Source of the DNA: G963663315 sp963668255
GTDB taxonomy: Bacteria > Pseudomonadota > Gammaproteobacteria > Arenicellales > Poriferihabitantaceae
Length of the DNA: 64,000 nucleotides
Direction: 5' to 3'
Assembly: GCA_965116595.1 (NCBI GenBank)
Contig: OZ220708.1
Coordinates: forward strand, 1-64,000
Both the position numbers and the translations under genes were made by a program. Each line of letters opens with the position of its first letter. Position 1 is the stretch's first letter. Below, piece after piece: positions 25,865-35,664 of this stretch. The notes below the pieces were generated by a model, which did not search any database, was not told the origin of the DNA, and saw only the letters and a list, made by a program, of their open reading frames with translations.

Positions 25865-28231
25865 TCAGTTGGTTAACGAGCGTATTGGTTTGAGATAGTC
25901 CTGTCCTGCCTCGAATCGGTACAATTCCCGATTCTGAAAAACACTCCGGTCTTCGGGTTGGCTGAACTTGTCAGCAATTTTCCTGAATATTTCCTCGGCG
26001 GATTCTCTGTCGTCGAACAGGTCGATCAGTCCTTCCGCCCATTGCAGGAGATCATATTTGTCCGTGAAAGAAGATTCCGACGCAAGGTAGACAGACTTCA
26101 CTTTTTCATTGTCAACACCATATCTGCGCATACGCATGACCAGGGATTGCAAATCACCCGGTGTAGTGCAGGAACCGGCAGCCTGCTCAAACAGGGATGC
26201 GCCGGTATCGTGATTTCCTGCATCCATATTCGCTTTAGCCAGCGAAGACAGGTCGAGATATCCAGACGCCATTTCAGCCGCTCCGTCAAGCAACCTGCCT
26301 GTCAGATCATTGTGACTTGAAATTCTGTTGATCGAATCTGCAAGTTTTATCAACTCTGCGGGCGTTTTACTTTCTGCGTTCAACGCCTGTTCCGCAGCAT
26401 CACTGAGTACATTCAGGGCCAGACTTTCGGCCAGCCTGGTATCGGACAAACTACCGGCAAGCCTTGATATCTGCCAGGTTTGCGAGAAATGCCGGGTACG
26501 TTTTGCAATCTTTCCCACGATATTCTCCAACCAGTCGGCATCGCCGAATTCACTGTCGATGGACTCAATCAATTTGCCGTATTGGCTCAAATCGAAATGA
26601 CTCTGATCGAGCAGTTCTTCAGCCGCGGTATACAGCTTTTTGGCGTAATACCTGTCTTCGAGCTTTGCCATTACCTGTTCAGCAAGACTGAGAAATTCGC
26701 GGGAAGACCGGCAGGATTTCTCATGTTCCTGAAAGGTATTGTATAGCGATTGATTGGCTTGCCGTTTCTCAAGTTTCTCTGCGACCCGGGTATTCCAATC
26801 AACGTCGTCAGCATGATGAATTGCCACGGTCTCAACGACTTTTTTCATCTCTGCCAGATTTTCAACCCTTTCTTCCGCCGCATTCAGCAAGGTGGCGGCA
26901 AGACCCGCATCATCCGATAGGCCTAAGGACTTTTCATAAATTTTCAGGTAATCCGTTGCCGAATCGGCATCCTGTTGAAGTTTCCCGATCGCCGAAGTGA
27001 TCAGGTCTTCGGCTTCGGGCAGTTGTTCAACGATCACATCGAATACCCTGGAAATGCTGGTGAAATCGGATGACTGCTCGATGGCCTTGTCAAAGACCGC
27101 AACTGCATATTCCTGGTCACCAAGATTTCTTATGATATGGATGGCGAGATTGATCAAATCATGGCTGCCCACAATCTGCTGTTCCGCCCGTGCGTAAATT
27201 TCGGTTGCAAATTCCTTGTCCGCTGTATCATTGAAGATGGACTCCGCAAGTTTTATCAATTCTCCCGGGCCGGTTACCCTGCTTTCTGCCTTGCTGTAAA
27301 TTGCTTTGGCCAGGTTGGGATTCTCAAGGTCCTTCGCCACCGTTTTTGCCAGCGCCAGCAGGGTATCGCGGTCGTTTACGTCGGGCAGCCCCTTTTCGTA
27401 TAACCCGGATGCCGTTTGTTTGTCCTGCTTCAGTTTCCAGTAACCATTAGCCAGGTCAATAAATTCTTCACCTCCCATGGCAAACTCAGCTCCGCTTTCA
27501 AGCAGTTCGTCCACTTTCTGATCATCGTCAAGCAACTCCTTGAATCCTCGCGCCAGATCAACAAACTGTTTTGCAAATTGGGCATCAGCTTCCGCTTCTT
27601 CAAGTATGCTCCGCACCTGGTCACGATCATTGAACATTTCAAGCGCCGCCGTGGCAAAGGCTACGGTTTGTTCGATGTCATCGCAGTATCTGGCGGCTTT
27701 CCCGAAAAGAACTTTTGCGTACTCATTGCCCCCGGCTGCAAGCACGCTTCTGGCAAGATCAATGTAATCTGAAAAGGAATCACAGTCTTTTTCCATCTGT
27801 TCGTAGAGCTGCCTGGCAAGATCTCTGTCGCCGAGCCTGCTTTGCGCCATGCCAGCCAGGGCCAGAATCTGCCCGGAGTCGGTGGTGTCATCAAGCGCTT
27901 GTTTGAACAGTTCGGCAGCTTTTTCCGTCTCACCGATCAACTCGGCATAGCCACAGCCGACATCGGCGTATTCCATGTTGTCAAAACAGGCCTCCTCTGC
28001 CTGCTCAAGTAAATCGAGTGCATAATCCTTGTCCTCGAGTATCCTGGAAAACCCTTCAGCCGTGCGAACATATTCAGCGGGAAACTGGCATTGCAACTCT
28101 GCCTTGGTCAGTAGTGACCTTACGTATTCGTCTCCTGCCTGCACCTCAGCCGCCTGTTGCGCCAGATCAACGAATTCTTGTGCTGTACTGCAACCGGTCC
28201 CGAGCGCTTCGATATCTGTTTTGTCTACCAT
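25865..28231 (-). CDS. Large acidic helical-repeat (TPR/Sel1-like) protein of unknown function
   Basis: The 788 residues are made almost wholly of units of about 35 residues built on the pattern FxDLAxxxxxxLxDxxxAxxLYxKAE (for example FVDLARGFKELLDD and LARQLYEQMEKD), about 20 copies. This is a two-helix solenoid related to TPR repeats. There is no signal peptide, membrane segment or catalytic motif, and acidic residues and Cys near unit ends are common. Such solenoids bind other proteins. It stands alone between the HlyU-like gene and the dehydratase gene, convergent with the first and divergent from the second. Confidence 0.7.
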   Translation of the reverse strand: MVDKTDIEALGTGCSTAQEFVDLAQQAAEVQAGDEYVRSLLTKAELQCQFPAEYVRTAEGFSRILEDKDYALDLLEQAEEACFDNMEYADVGCGYAELIGETEKAAELFKQALDDTTDSGQILALAGMAQSRLGDRDLARQLYEQMEKDCDSFSDYIDLARSVLAAGGNEYAKVLFGKAARYCDDIEQTVAFATAALEMFNDRDQVRSILEEAEADAQFAKQFVDLARGFKELLDDDQKVDELLESGAEFAMGGEEFIDLANGYWKLKQDKQTASGLYEKGLPDVNDRDTLLALAKTVAKDLENPNLAKAIYSKAESRVTGPGELIKLAESIFNDTADKEFATEIYARAEQQIVGSHDLINLAIHIIRNLGDQEYAVAVFDKAIEQSSDFTSISRVFDVIVEQLPEAEDLITSAIGKLQQDADSATDYLKIYEKSLGLSDDAGLAATLLNAAEERVENLAEMKKVVETVAIHHADDVDWNTRVAEKLEKRQANQSLYNTFQEHEKSCRSSREFLSLAEQVMAKLEDRYYAKKLYTAAEELLDQSHFDLSQYGKLIESIDSEFGDADWLENIVGKIAKRTRHFSQTWQISRLAGSLSDTRLAESLALNVLSDAAEQALNAESKTPAELIKLADSINRISSHNDLTGRLLDGAAEMASGYLDLSSLAKANMDAGNHDTGASLFEQAAGSCTTPGDLQSLVMRMRRYGVDNEKVKSVYLASESSFTDKYDLLQWAEGLIDLFDDRESAEEIFRKIADKFSQPEDRSVFQNRELYRFEAGQDYLKPIRSLTN

Positions 28232-28347
28232 GTTCGGTTTCTGTGTTTCGAAGATTTAATTGTAACATTGATACCCAATGCGCTTATTATATTGACTTGG
28301 CATATATCAGAGCAAATGCTCCAGAGCGCCAACACACAGGATTCGAA

Positions 28348-29529
28348 ATGAAAGTTGTCAATATCAAGATCTGGGTTGTCGGCAACCCTCCCCCACATTT
28401 TGGCGGGCGCTATTTTATTTTTCTGAAATTGACTACGGATACCGGAATAGAGGGCGTGGGGGAAGTTTATGCAGCCACTTTCAGCCCCCATGTAATAGCC
28501 AAAATGATTGAAGATGTAGCAGATCGGTTCGTCATTGACCACGATCCTTTTGCAATCGAAAAACTGTGGCGAAGAGTCTATGGAAGCGGTTACAACCTCA
28601 GGCCCGATGTATCGTTGATGGGAGTATTGAGTGGCCTGGAAATGGCCTGTTGGGACATCATTGGCAAAGCCGTCGACAAACCTGTATATCAATTGCTCGG
28701 CGGTAAAGTACATGAGAAGTTGAGAAGCTATACTTATCTCTATCCCCGGGAAGGAGATCATACGGATATTTATCAGAACCCGGATCTTGCAGCCCAGCGT
28801 GCAGTCGAATATGTCGAGCAGGGATTCACTGCTGTCAAGTTTGACCCGGCCGGACCCTACACCATCTACGATGGCCGCCAGCCTGGCCTGGCAGACATTG
28901 AACGCAGCGTTGATTTCGTCAGGAAAATCAGGGAAGCAGTCGGTACGCGGGCAGACCTGTTGTTCGGCACCCACGGTCAATTCACCGCAGCCGGCGCCAT
29001 TCGCCTGGCGAAACAACTGGAACCTTATGATCCATTATGGTTTGAAGAACCAACTCCTCCGGAGAACCCCGCGGAAATGGCCCGTGTAGCGAGACAGACT
29101 TCCATCCCGATAGCCACAGGAGAGCGGCTCACCACCAAATACGAGTTTGCCCGGGTGTTGGAAAATCAGGCAGCATCAATCTTGCAGATGGCATTGGGCA
29201 GGGTCGGTGGCATCCTGGAGGCAAAAAAGATCGCTGGCATGGCGGAAACCTGTTATGCACAGATTGCGCCGCATCTGTATTGCGGGCCGATTGAAGGCGC
29301 TGCCAACATTCAGCTTGCGACCTGTACCCCGAACTTCCTGATTCTGGAAAGCATACAGACCTGGGGGGGATTTCACGGTGAAATCCTGCTCAAACCCGTG
29401 CAATGGCAGGATGGTTATGTGATTCCATCCACCGAACCGGGCCTGGGTGTGGAATTGAATGAGGATACAGCGCAGGCCAACCCGTATACAGGTCAGCATC
29501 TTCATCTGGAAATGAAAGAAGAATTCTGA
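28348..29529 (+). CDS. Enolase-superfamily sugar-acid dehydratase (mandelate racemase/galactonate dehydratase group)
   Basis: The 393-residue protein begins MKVVNIKIWVVG; an upstream open frame exists, but the superfamily fold starts here. The N-terminal capping domain ends near residue 120. In the barrel the metal ligands are likely in FGTHGQF, WFEEPTPP and TGERL, with a catalytic His in APHLYCGP. The ligands and the YxxDGRQP-type loop resemble galactonate and mannonate dehydratases. The exact substrate cannot be called. Its TGA shares its last base with the start of nnr (TGATG), so the two are coupled. Confidence 0.82.
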   Translation: MKVVNIKIWVVGNPPPHFGGRYFIFLKLTTDTGIEGVGEVYAATFSPHVIAKMIEDVADRFVIDHDPFAIEKLWRRVYGSGYNLRPDVSLMGVLSGLEMACWDIIGKAVDKPVYQLLGGKVHEKLRSYTYLYPREGDHTDIYQNPDLAAQRAVEYVEQGFTAVKFDPAGPYTIYDGRQPGLADIERSVDFVRKIREAVGTRADLLFGTHGQFTAAGAIRLAKQLEPYDPLWFEEPTPPENPAEMARVARQTSIPIATGERLTTKYEFARVLENQAASILQMALGRVGGILEAKKIAGMAETCYAQIAPHLYCGPIEGAANIQLATCTPNFLILESIQTWGGFHGEILLKPVQWQDGYVIPSTEPGLGVELNEDTAQANPYTGQHLHLEMKEEF

Positions 29530-31088
29530 TGAAAGTGGTCACCGCCAAACAGATGGCATCGATTGAAAAGCAGTCTGAACTGGCTGGGGTTACAACCGAT
29601 ACGCTTATGGAAAATGCAGGCCTCGCAGTCGCTCATCAGGCTTCGACCCTGATCGAAAATCCGCCCGGCGCGCGGGTAGTAATCCTCGTGGGATTTGGAA
29701 ACAATGGCGGTGACGGGCTGGTTACGGCCCGCCATCTGCAACGATGGGGGTTAAACGTCACCGTCTACCTGTGTGGCCGACGCCCCGAGCCTGACCCGAA
29801 ACTGGAATCCGCCCGGACAGAGGGTGTCGAAATTGTCGCAGCTTCCTCCGACCCGAAGTTATCAAGGCTTGGACAACTGCTCGATTCGTGCCACCTGGTG
29901 GTTGACGCTATCCTTGGAACCGGACGGTCAAGACCAATCAGAGCGCCATTGCAGGAAATTCTCGACCGACTGACCGCTGCCAGAACTGATCGGGATAACC
30001 TCGGTCTGCTGGCGCTTGATCTGCCAACCGGCCTTGACTGTGACACAGCCGGGGTTGATCCTGCATGCGTTGCTGCCGACCTGACAGTAGCGCTGGGATA
30101 CGCCAAGCCGGGCCACCTTGAATATCCGGGCGTTGATTTCACCGGGTTGCTGAAAGTCGTTGACATCGGCATACCGGAAGCGCTGGACAACGATATCGAT
30201 GTCACCGTAATGACGCGTGAGTGGGCGCGGACGCTACTCCCTCGACGAGCCGCCAACTCACACAAGGGAACTTATGGGCGCACGATGATGGTAGTGGGAT
30301 CACTCGACTACCCGGGCGCGGCCTGTCTGGCGGCTATGGCGGCAACCCGCACCGGAGCCGGGCTGGTAACGATTGCGATAGCACAGTCGCTTATCCCCAT
30401 ACTCGCCGCCAGATTGATTGAGCCGACATTTCTGCCACTGCCGGAATCCGGACCCGGCCTGCCTGCGCCGCATGCAACTGAAACGATACTTGACTCGCTT
30501 CACAATTACAGCGCACTTTTGATCGGCTGTGGTCTCGGGCAGGCGCCCCAATCCCGATCAATGGTCAACGGACTCCTTTTCTCTAACCGGCCATTGCCAG
30601 CGACAGTGGTCGATGCCGATGGTCTGAACGCATTGTCACACGAAGACAACTGGCGACTGCGCTGGCAGGCGCACGGTATACTGACCCCCCATGCCGGTGA
30701 ATTTTCACGACTGACCGGAGCTTCCACCGGCGCGAATCGCCTCGAACTCTCCCGACAATGCGCAACCAGATGGAACAAATCCATAGTCTTCAAGGGCGCC
30801 CGCAGCGTGGTCAGCCACCCGGACGGGACTGCAATGCTGTCGACGTATGCAAATCCGGGACTGGCGACCGCCGGGACTGGCGACGTACTGGCCGGCATAA
30901 TTGCCGGACTGGTGTCGCAGGGCGTATCTCCTGGCCATTCAGCGGCGCTCGGTGTCTACCTCCACGGCGCCGCAGGTGATGTAGTCCGCAACCGGGTCGG
31001 AGACACCGGCATGATCGCCAGCGACTTGCTTCCGATTATTCCCCGGGTGATCGCCGATCTCAAGCAGACCGATCAGGACCTTGTGTAA
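29529..31088 (+). CDS. nnr: Bifunctional NAD(P)H-hydrate epimerase / ADP-dependent dehydratase
   Basis: This enzyme repairs hydrated NADH and NADPH. The N-terminal YjeF domain (1-225) has NNGGDGLVTARHL and DLPTGLDCDTAGV. The C-terminal ribokinase-like domain (240-519) has SHKGTYGR, LTPHAGEFSRL, VFKGARS and ATAGTGDVLAG. The length of 519 residues is normal for the fused form (E. coli YjeF). It overlaps the dehydratase gene by one base. Confidence 0.96.
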   Translation: MKVVTAKQMASIEKQSELAGVTTDTLMENAGLAVAHQASTLIENPPGARVVILVGFGNNGGDGLVTARHLQRWGLNVTVYLCGRRPEPDPKLESARTEGVEIVAASSDPKLSRLGQLLDSCHLVVDAILGTGRSRPIRAPLQEILDRLTAARTDRDNLGLLALDLPTGLDCDTAGVDPACVAADLTVALGYAKPGHLEYPGVDFTGLLKVVDIGIPEALDNDIDVTVMTREWARTLLPRRAANSHKGTYGRTMMVVGSLDYPGAACLAAMAATRTGAGLVTIAIAQSLIPILAARLIEPTFLPLPESGPGLPAPHATETILDSLHNYSALLIGCGLGQAPQSRSMVNGLLFSNRPLPATVVDADGLNALSHEDNWRLRWQAHGILTPHAGEFSRLTGASTGANRLELSRQCATRWNKSIVFKGARSVVSHPDGTAMLSTYANPGLATAGTGDVLAGIIAGLVSQGVSPGHSAALGVYLHGAAGDVVRNRVGDTGMIASDLLPIIPRVIADLKQTDQDLV

Positions 31089-31115
31089 CGCCCTTGACCG
31101 CGTAATATTCCATGT

Positions 31116-32384
31116 ATGAGTGACCTCACGAACAAGTCGATATATTCAGTCAGGCAGATCAATAGCGAACTGCGTAATTTACTGGAATTGAACTACCGAT
31201 CCATCTGGATAGAAGGAGAAGTTTCCGGGCTGTCGACTCCGGCCTCAGGTCATATCTACTTCTCGCTGAAGGAAGAGAATTCAATCCTTCGTTGTGCATT
31301 TTTCCGAAACAATGTGCTCAGATCCGGTTTTCGGCCTTTAGAAGGCTCCCAGGTATTGGTTCAAGGGCAGATTTCCTATTACGAACCAAGGGGCAGCCTG
31401 CAGTGTATCGTTTCCTACATGGAAGAGGCCGGTGAGGGCGCTCTCAGACGAGCATTCGAGCTCCTGAAAAAGAAGCTGGCTGCCGAAGGTCTGTTTGATC
31501 CCAGGCATAAATCAGGACTTCCTGAATTCCCCCGGACAATCGGAATCGTAACTTCGAACAGCGGAGCGGCGCTGTACGATATCCTGGCCACCCTGAAAAG
31601 AAGATACCCTGTTGCCCGCATCATTGTATATCCAACCCTGGTACAAGGCGACACTGCCGTCGACGAAATTGTCCGCACCATTAACCTTGCACGGCAAAGA
31701 AGCGAAGCGGATTTGCTTATCATCGCCAGGGGCGGCGGCTCGCTGGAAGATCTTCAGGCCTTCAACGACGAGAAAGTCGCACGATGCGTCTTCGAATGTG
31801 AAATTCCGGTAATCAGCGGTGTTGGCCATGAAACGGATTTTACGATTTGTGACCTGGTGGCGGACTACCGGGCGCCTACCCCGACAGCGGCTGCAGAACT
31901 TGTCTCTCCCGACCTTGGGCAATTGAAACAGGGATTTGATTATTTACAGGATCGAATCCGCAGCAATACAGAAAAATTCATACGCAGCCATCAGCAGACC
32001 CTGGATTACCAATCATCCCGTTTGCCGGGCCCTGTTCAAAATAAAATTCTACGGATGGATTCGCTGCTCCAGCGCAAGGAGGATTCGATGCGTACGCTTT
32101 CTCCGGCCCGAAACCTGCGGCGCGTCACGGAGTCACTTGAAGCCCTGCAACGCAACGCGGCCAACCATGCCCGATTGAGAATATCCGCATTGACCAGAGA
32201 AGTGACTCACCTGCACGATGGTATTCAAATGATGAGTCCCCAACATACTCTGAACAGAGGTTATGCCATCGCACAAAATATTGACAAGAAGGTGATTACC
32301 AGCCCGGAGCAGGTCAAACCGGGCGAAGCCCTCAGCATCTCGGTCTCCAAGGGGCGGTTCAATGTGACTGCCGACAAACGCTGA
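31116..32384 (+). CDS. xseA: Exodeoxyribonuclease VII large subunit
   Basis: The large subunit of ExoVII degrades single-stranded DNA to oligonucleotides and needs XseB, which is not in the window. An N-terminal OB-fold (IWIEGEVSGLSTPASGHIYFSLKE) is followed by the nuclease core with GIVTSNSGAALYDIL, ARGGGSLEDLQAFND and GVGHETDFT. The C-terminus is a coiled coil with LNRGYAIA at the end. The 422 residues are somewhat shorter than in E. coli (456). The gene follows nnr by 27 bases. Confidence 0.95.
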   Translation: MSDLTNKSIYSVRQINSELRNLLELNYRSIWIEGEVSGLSTPASGHIYFSLKEENSILRCAFFRNNVLRSGFRPLEGSQVLVQGQISYYEPRGSLQCIVSYMEEAGEGALRRAFELLKKKLAAEGLFDPRHKSGLPEFPRTIGIVTSNSGAALYDILATLKRRYPVARIIVYPTLVQGDTAVDEIVRTINLARQRSEADLLIIARGGGSLEDLQAFNDEKVARCVFECEIPVISGVGHETDFTICDLVADYRAPTPTAAAELVSPDLGQLKQGFDYLQDRIRSNTEKFIRSHQQTLDYQSSRLPGPVQNKILRMDSLLQRKEDSMRTLSPARNLRRVTESLEALQRNAANHARLRISALTREVTHLHDGIQMMSPQHTLNRGYAIAQNIDKKVITSPEQVKPGEALSISVSKGRFNVTADKR

Positions 32385-32388
32385 CCGG

Positions 32389-33765
32389 CTACAGTTTTCT
32401 CCTGCCTGACGTTCGATCCTTGAAACTCTTTTTTGACGGATTACGCCGTTTAAACGGATTTTCACTCACTCGGGTTAATATTCTGAGCGGTGTCCCTGTC
32501 AAACCATAGGCATTCGAGAAATAACGGGAAAGGTAACGCAGATAGGATTTCGGCAATGAATCGACCTGATTGCCGTGGATGATGATCACCGGAGGGTTCC
32601 TTCCGGCCTGATGGGCAAATTTCAATTTCACCGGACGTTGATTGTTCATTGGCGGCGGCGTTTGAACGATTGCCTCTGCCAGTACGCGATTCAGGCTCGA
32701 AGTGGCGATACTGACCATAGCTGAATCGTAGGCACGATTTGCGGCCGGAATCACTTCTCTGATATTTGAACCATGCAGTGCAGATATGGTTACAAGTTCA
32801 GGGCCAGGAAGAAATGAGAATTTCGATTCGATATCACGGATGATCCGGTTTCTTTTTCTGTTGTCCAGTCCATCCCATTTATTCACCACAATGACAATCG
32901 ACCGACCGGAATCATTCACCATTCCAGCGATGGCGGCATCCTGGGTTCCAATTTCCGTGGAAGCATCGACGACTAATAAAACCACCTGACAATTTTCGAT
33001 AGCCTGCAATGTCTTGACAACGGAAAACTTTTCGATGACCTCTTCGACTTTCGACTTTTTACGTACCCCCGCGGTATCAACAAGAATGTAGTCGTTGCCC
33101 TCAATCGATACCGGTATGTTTACACTGTCCCTGGTCGTACCGGGCAGATCGTGAACAATCACTCTGTGTTCGCCAACCAGTCTATTGGTCAATGTAGACT
33201 TGCCCACATTGGGCCGACCCACGAGGGCAAATTTCGGGATGTCAGAATCCACGGGTTGTTCCTGCGTAATTGCATCATCCAGGTCACCCAATGCTTCGAG
33301 AATCACATTCTCGATACCATCGCCTCTCTTCGCTGATATCGCAACCGGGGTTCCCAATGACAATTCCTGGAACTCCGAGGTCACCAGGCTTTGCCTGAAT
33401 CCCTCTGACTTGTTTACCAGCAAATGGACTTTTCTGCCGCTTACCCGAAGCCGTTGTGCTATTTCCCTGTCCTGCATTACCAGGCCGGCAACAGCATCAA
33501 CCAGAAACATTACCATATCCGCTTCTTCGATAACCTGGTCCACCTGTTCCTCAACCATCCTGCTGAACAGGTTATCTTCAGATTCAATTCCTCCTGTATC
33601 GACCACCAGGAAAGGGATACGGCCTATACGCCCCCGTCCATACAACCTGTCCCTGGTTACGCCTGGCTGATTGTCAACCAGAGCATCCCTGCTTCTGGTC
33701 AGCCTGTTGAAAAGCGTTGATTTGCCGACATTGGGTCTTCCCACCAACGCAACCACGGGGAGCAT
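32389..33765 (-). CDS. der: Ribosome-assembly GTPase Der (EngA)
   Basis: Der has two GTPase domains in tandem and helps mature the 50S subunit. GRPNVGKST occurs at about residues 9-17 and 186-194; each is followed by DTGG or DTAG and then NKSE or NKWD. The C-terminal KH-like domain begins near residue 355, and a basic tail closes the 458 residues. It is the last gene of the minus-strand run rodZ-hisS-yfgM-bamB-der. A hexanucleotide repeat covers its ribosome site. Confidence 0.97.
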   Translation of the reverse strand: MLPVVALVGRPNVGKSTLFNRLTRSRDALVDNQPGVTRDRLYGRGRIGRIPFLVVDTGGIESEDNLFSRMVEEQVDQVIEEADMVMFLVDAVAGLVMQDREIAQRLRVSGRKVHLLVNKSEGFRQSLVTSEFQELSLGTPVAISAKRGDGIENVILEALGDLDDAITQEQPVDSDIPKFALVGRPNVGKSTLTNRLVGEHRVIVHDLPGTTRDSVNIPVSIEGNDYILVDTAGVRKKSKVEEVIEKFSVVKTLQAIENCQVVLLVVDASTEIGTQDAAIAGMVNDSGRSIVIVVNKWDGLDNRKRNRIIRDIESKFSFLPGPELVTISALHGSNIREVIPAANRAYDSAMVSIATSSLNRVLAEAIVQTPPPMNNQRPVKLKFAHQAGRNPPVIIIHGNQVDSLPKSYLRYLSRYFSNAYGLTGTPLRILTRVSENPFKRRNPSKKSFKDRTSGRRKL

Positions 33766-33767
33766 GT

Positions 33768-33791
33768 CCTGATCCTGATCCTGATCCTGAT
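33768..33791 (-). repeat. Hexanucleotide repeat in the der translation start region
   Basis: Four copies of CCTGAT (plus-strand reading, 33768-33791) fill the whole gap between the bamB stop and the der ATG. On the coding strand this gives repeated ATCAGG, so every unit offers a weak Shine-Dalgarno (AGGA). Copy number could change by slippage and move or multiply the ribosome site. Confidence 0.6.
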
Positions 33792-34972
33792 CAAAGTGAA
33801 AATGTACTCAAATTACCTTTCGATGAATACACTGTAAATTGATTACCTGCCTGGACAATACCGATAATCGCACCTGACACTGCATTCCTGGTCTGAATCA
33901 GCCTGCCGTTTTCCGCGTCGAGGGTATGCACTTTTCCATTCAGGTCACCAATGATGACCCTGTTGTCAATGATAACCGGCTGGCTGACACCGTGTCCTTG
34001 AAATGCAGTTTGCTGCCAAAGAATGTCGCCACTTTCAGCATCGAGCGCAATCACTTGACCGAGTTCTCCGGTGATCACCAACAAACCATTTGTAATTGCG
34101 ATCGGCAATCGGGTTGAGATATTTTTCCGCCATATCAATTGTGCATCCAGTAACTGTATCGCAACCACACTACCCTGATAATTTCCGGCAAATACCGTGT
34201 TTCCCCGGATTATTGGCGGTGTGTCTGCATCACCCAGGCGTTCCATTTCATTGCGTCCGCTGATATAGGATATATCCATTTCCCAATAATCCCTTCCACT
34301 GATCACGTTATTGGCAATCAGTTTTCCACTGGATAAACCAACCAGAACGACATCTCCCGAGATTGCAGGCATCGAATCTCCGTGTACGCTCAAACCGGGC
34401 ACGGCCCTTTTGACCTGCCATTCGACATCGCCTGATTCTGAATCCAGGCCAATCACAAGTCCATCCGCAGTACGTACAATTACTCTTCCCTTGCCCGTAA
34501 CCGGAATGGCGGAAATCTGGCGCTTGATACTGGATCGCCAGACCAGTTCACCATCAGCCGTACGGAGCGCGGTCACATCACCATTGTCATGGGCGACCAC
34601 GGCGATGCCTTCATTGACACCTGTCGCCGCAATAACCGGGTGACCGGTATCGTTTTTCCACAAGACATTCCCGCTGACAGCATTGATCCGGTGAACTACT
34701 CCATTTCGTGCAGCCACATAAACACTATCCTGATAATAGGCTGGCTTGAGGATGGCAAACCCGGATTCGGCGCCCTGCCCTGCAGATTGCTTCCACAATA
34801 ATTCGATTTCACTGGCGCCGCTGTCCACGGGCAGTTCCTGCGCTGCTATCGGTTCCTGAAAAGTTCCCCAAAGCGTCTCCTTCGCGACTTTCTTGTTACA
34901 CCCTGAAACCAGGGCCAGCCCGATCACCAGGGCAGCTGCAGTTTTCATTGCATAGTGTTTATCACGGATCAT
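33791..34972 (-). CDS. bamB: Outer-membrane assembly lipoprotein BamB
   Basis: BamB is the beta-propeller lipoprotein of the BAM complex. A lipoprotein signal ends in LVSGC near residue 25. Repeated PQQ-like blades are seen as AESGDILWQQ, SESGDVEWQV and TADGELVWRS. The length is 393 residues. An internal ATG at 34948 would give a more compact signal peptide and is an equally possible start. It is 3 bases downstream of yfgM, which is the usual neighbour. Confidence 0.93.
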   Translation of the reverse strand: MIRDKHYAMKTAAALVIGLALVSGCNKKVAKETLWGTFQEPIAAQELPVDSGASEIELLWKQSAGQGAESGFAILKPAYYQDSVYVAARNGVVHRINAVSGNVLWKNDTGHPVIAATGVNEGIAVVAHDNGDVTALRTADGELVWRSSIKRQISAIPVTGKGRVIVRTADGLVIGLDSESGDVEWQVKRAVPGLSVHGDSMPAISGDVVLVGLSSGKLIANNVISGRDYWEMDISYISGRNEMERLGDADTPPIIRGNTVFAGNYQGSVVAIQLLDAQLIWRKNISTRLPIAITNGLLVITGELGQVIALDAESGDILWQQTAFQGHGVSQPVIIDNRVIIGDLNGKVHTLDAENGRLIQTRNAVSGAIIGIVQAGNQFTVYSSKGNLSTFSL

Positions 34973-34975
34973 CGT

Positions 34976-35620
34976 TCAGCTATCCCCGGCATTTTGCAGT
35001 TTCAATTGCAGCAGCATTCTATCGGTCTCATTGTTCCTGGTCTTGTCAAGACTGTTCTGATATGCGCGTCTGGCAAGATCAGCGTCGCCCTGCTGATTCC
35101 GTTTCATCAGGGCATCACCCAGGATTTCCTGATACCTTGCTTCAAAATATCCCATGTCATCGATTTCCAAGAGCTCAATGGCAGTTTGCGGGTTATCATC
35201 GGATACATGAACCAGTGCAAGCCGCAGCCGGGCGATATGCTTTATAGGTTCGTCCTCGCTGTTCTCGAGCACCCATTCCAGTTGATCGATTGCAGCTCCA
35301 TGATTCCTGTCTTCAACAAACGTCTTTGCCTGGGAGAGCGCGCCCAATGCGGCATAGACCGTGTCACCAAATTTCATCTTCAGTGTCTCACTCGCAGTTT
35401 CTGCGCCCGAATTTCCGGTTCCCGACAAAACCTGCTGGTAAAGACTGGAGGCCTGTTCTCCCTGGCTCTCTTCATAGTATTTCCAGAAATTGAATCCTAC
35501 TATGCCGGCCAGTCCCAGACTGATACCAAAAATAATGGATTTTCCACTTTCCTTCCAGAACGCCCGGGCCCGGGCCATGTCATCACTTTCTGAAAACTTG
35601 GGGTACTTTTCGTCTGCCAT
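34976..35620 (-). CDS. yfgM: YfgM-family membrane-anchored TPR protein
   Basis: A short cytoplasmic N-terminus (FWKESGKSIIFG) is followed by one membrane segment (about residues 28-47) and a periplasmic helical-repeat part. YfgM in E. coli binds the SecYEG translocon with PpiD and also affects RcsB. The 214 residues and the position between hisS and bamB match the family. Confidence 0.9.
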   Translation of the reverse strand: MADEKYPKFSESDDMARARAFWKESGKSIIFGISLGLAGIVGFNFWKYYEESQGEQASSLYQQVLSGTGNSGAETASETLKMKFGDTVYAALGALSQAKTFVEDRNHGAAIDQLEWVLENSEDEPIKHIARLRLALVHVSDDNPQTAIELLEIDDMGYFEARYQEILGDALMKRNQQGDADLARRAYQNSLDKTRNNETDRMLLQLKLQNAGDS

Positions 35621-35664
35621 AAAAATTCAAATCATTTCAGGGAATTGTTGAAACCAGGTCCGGA

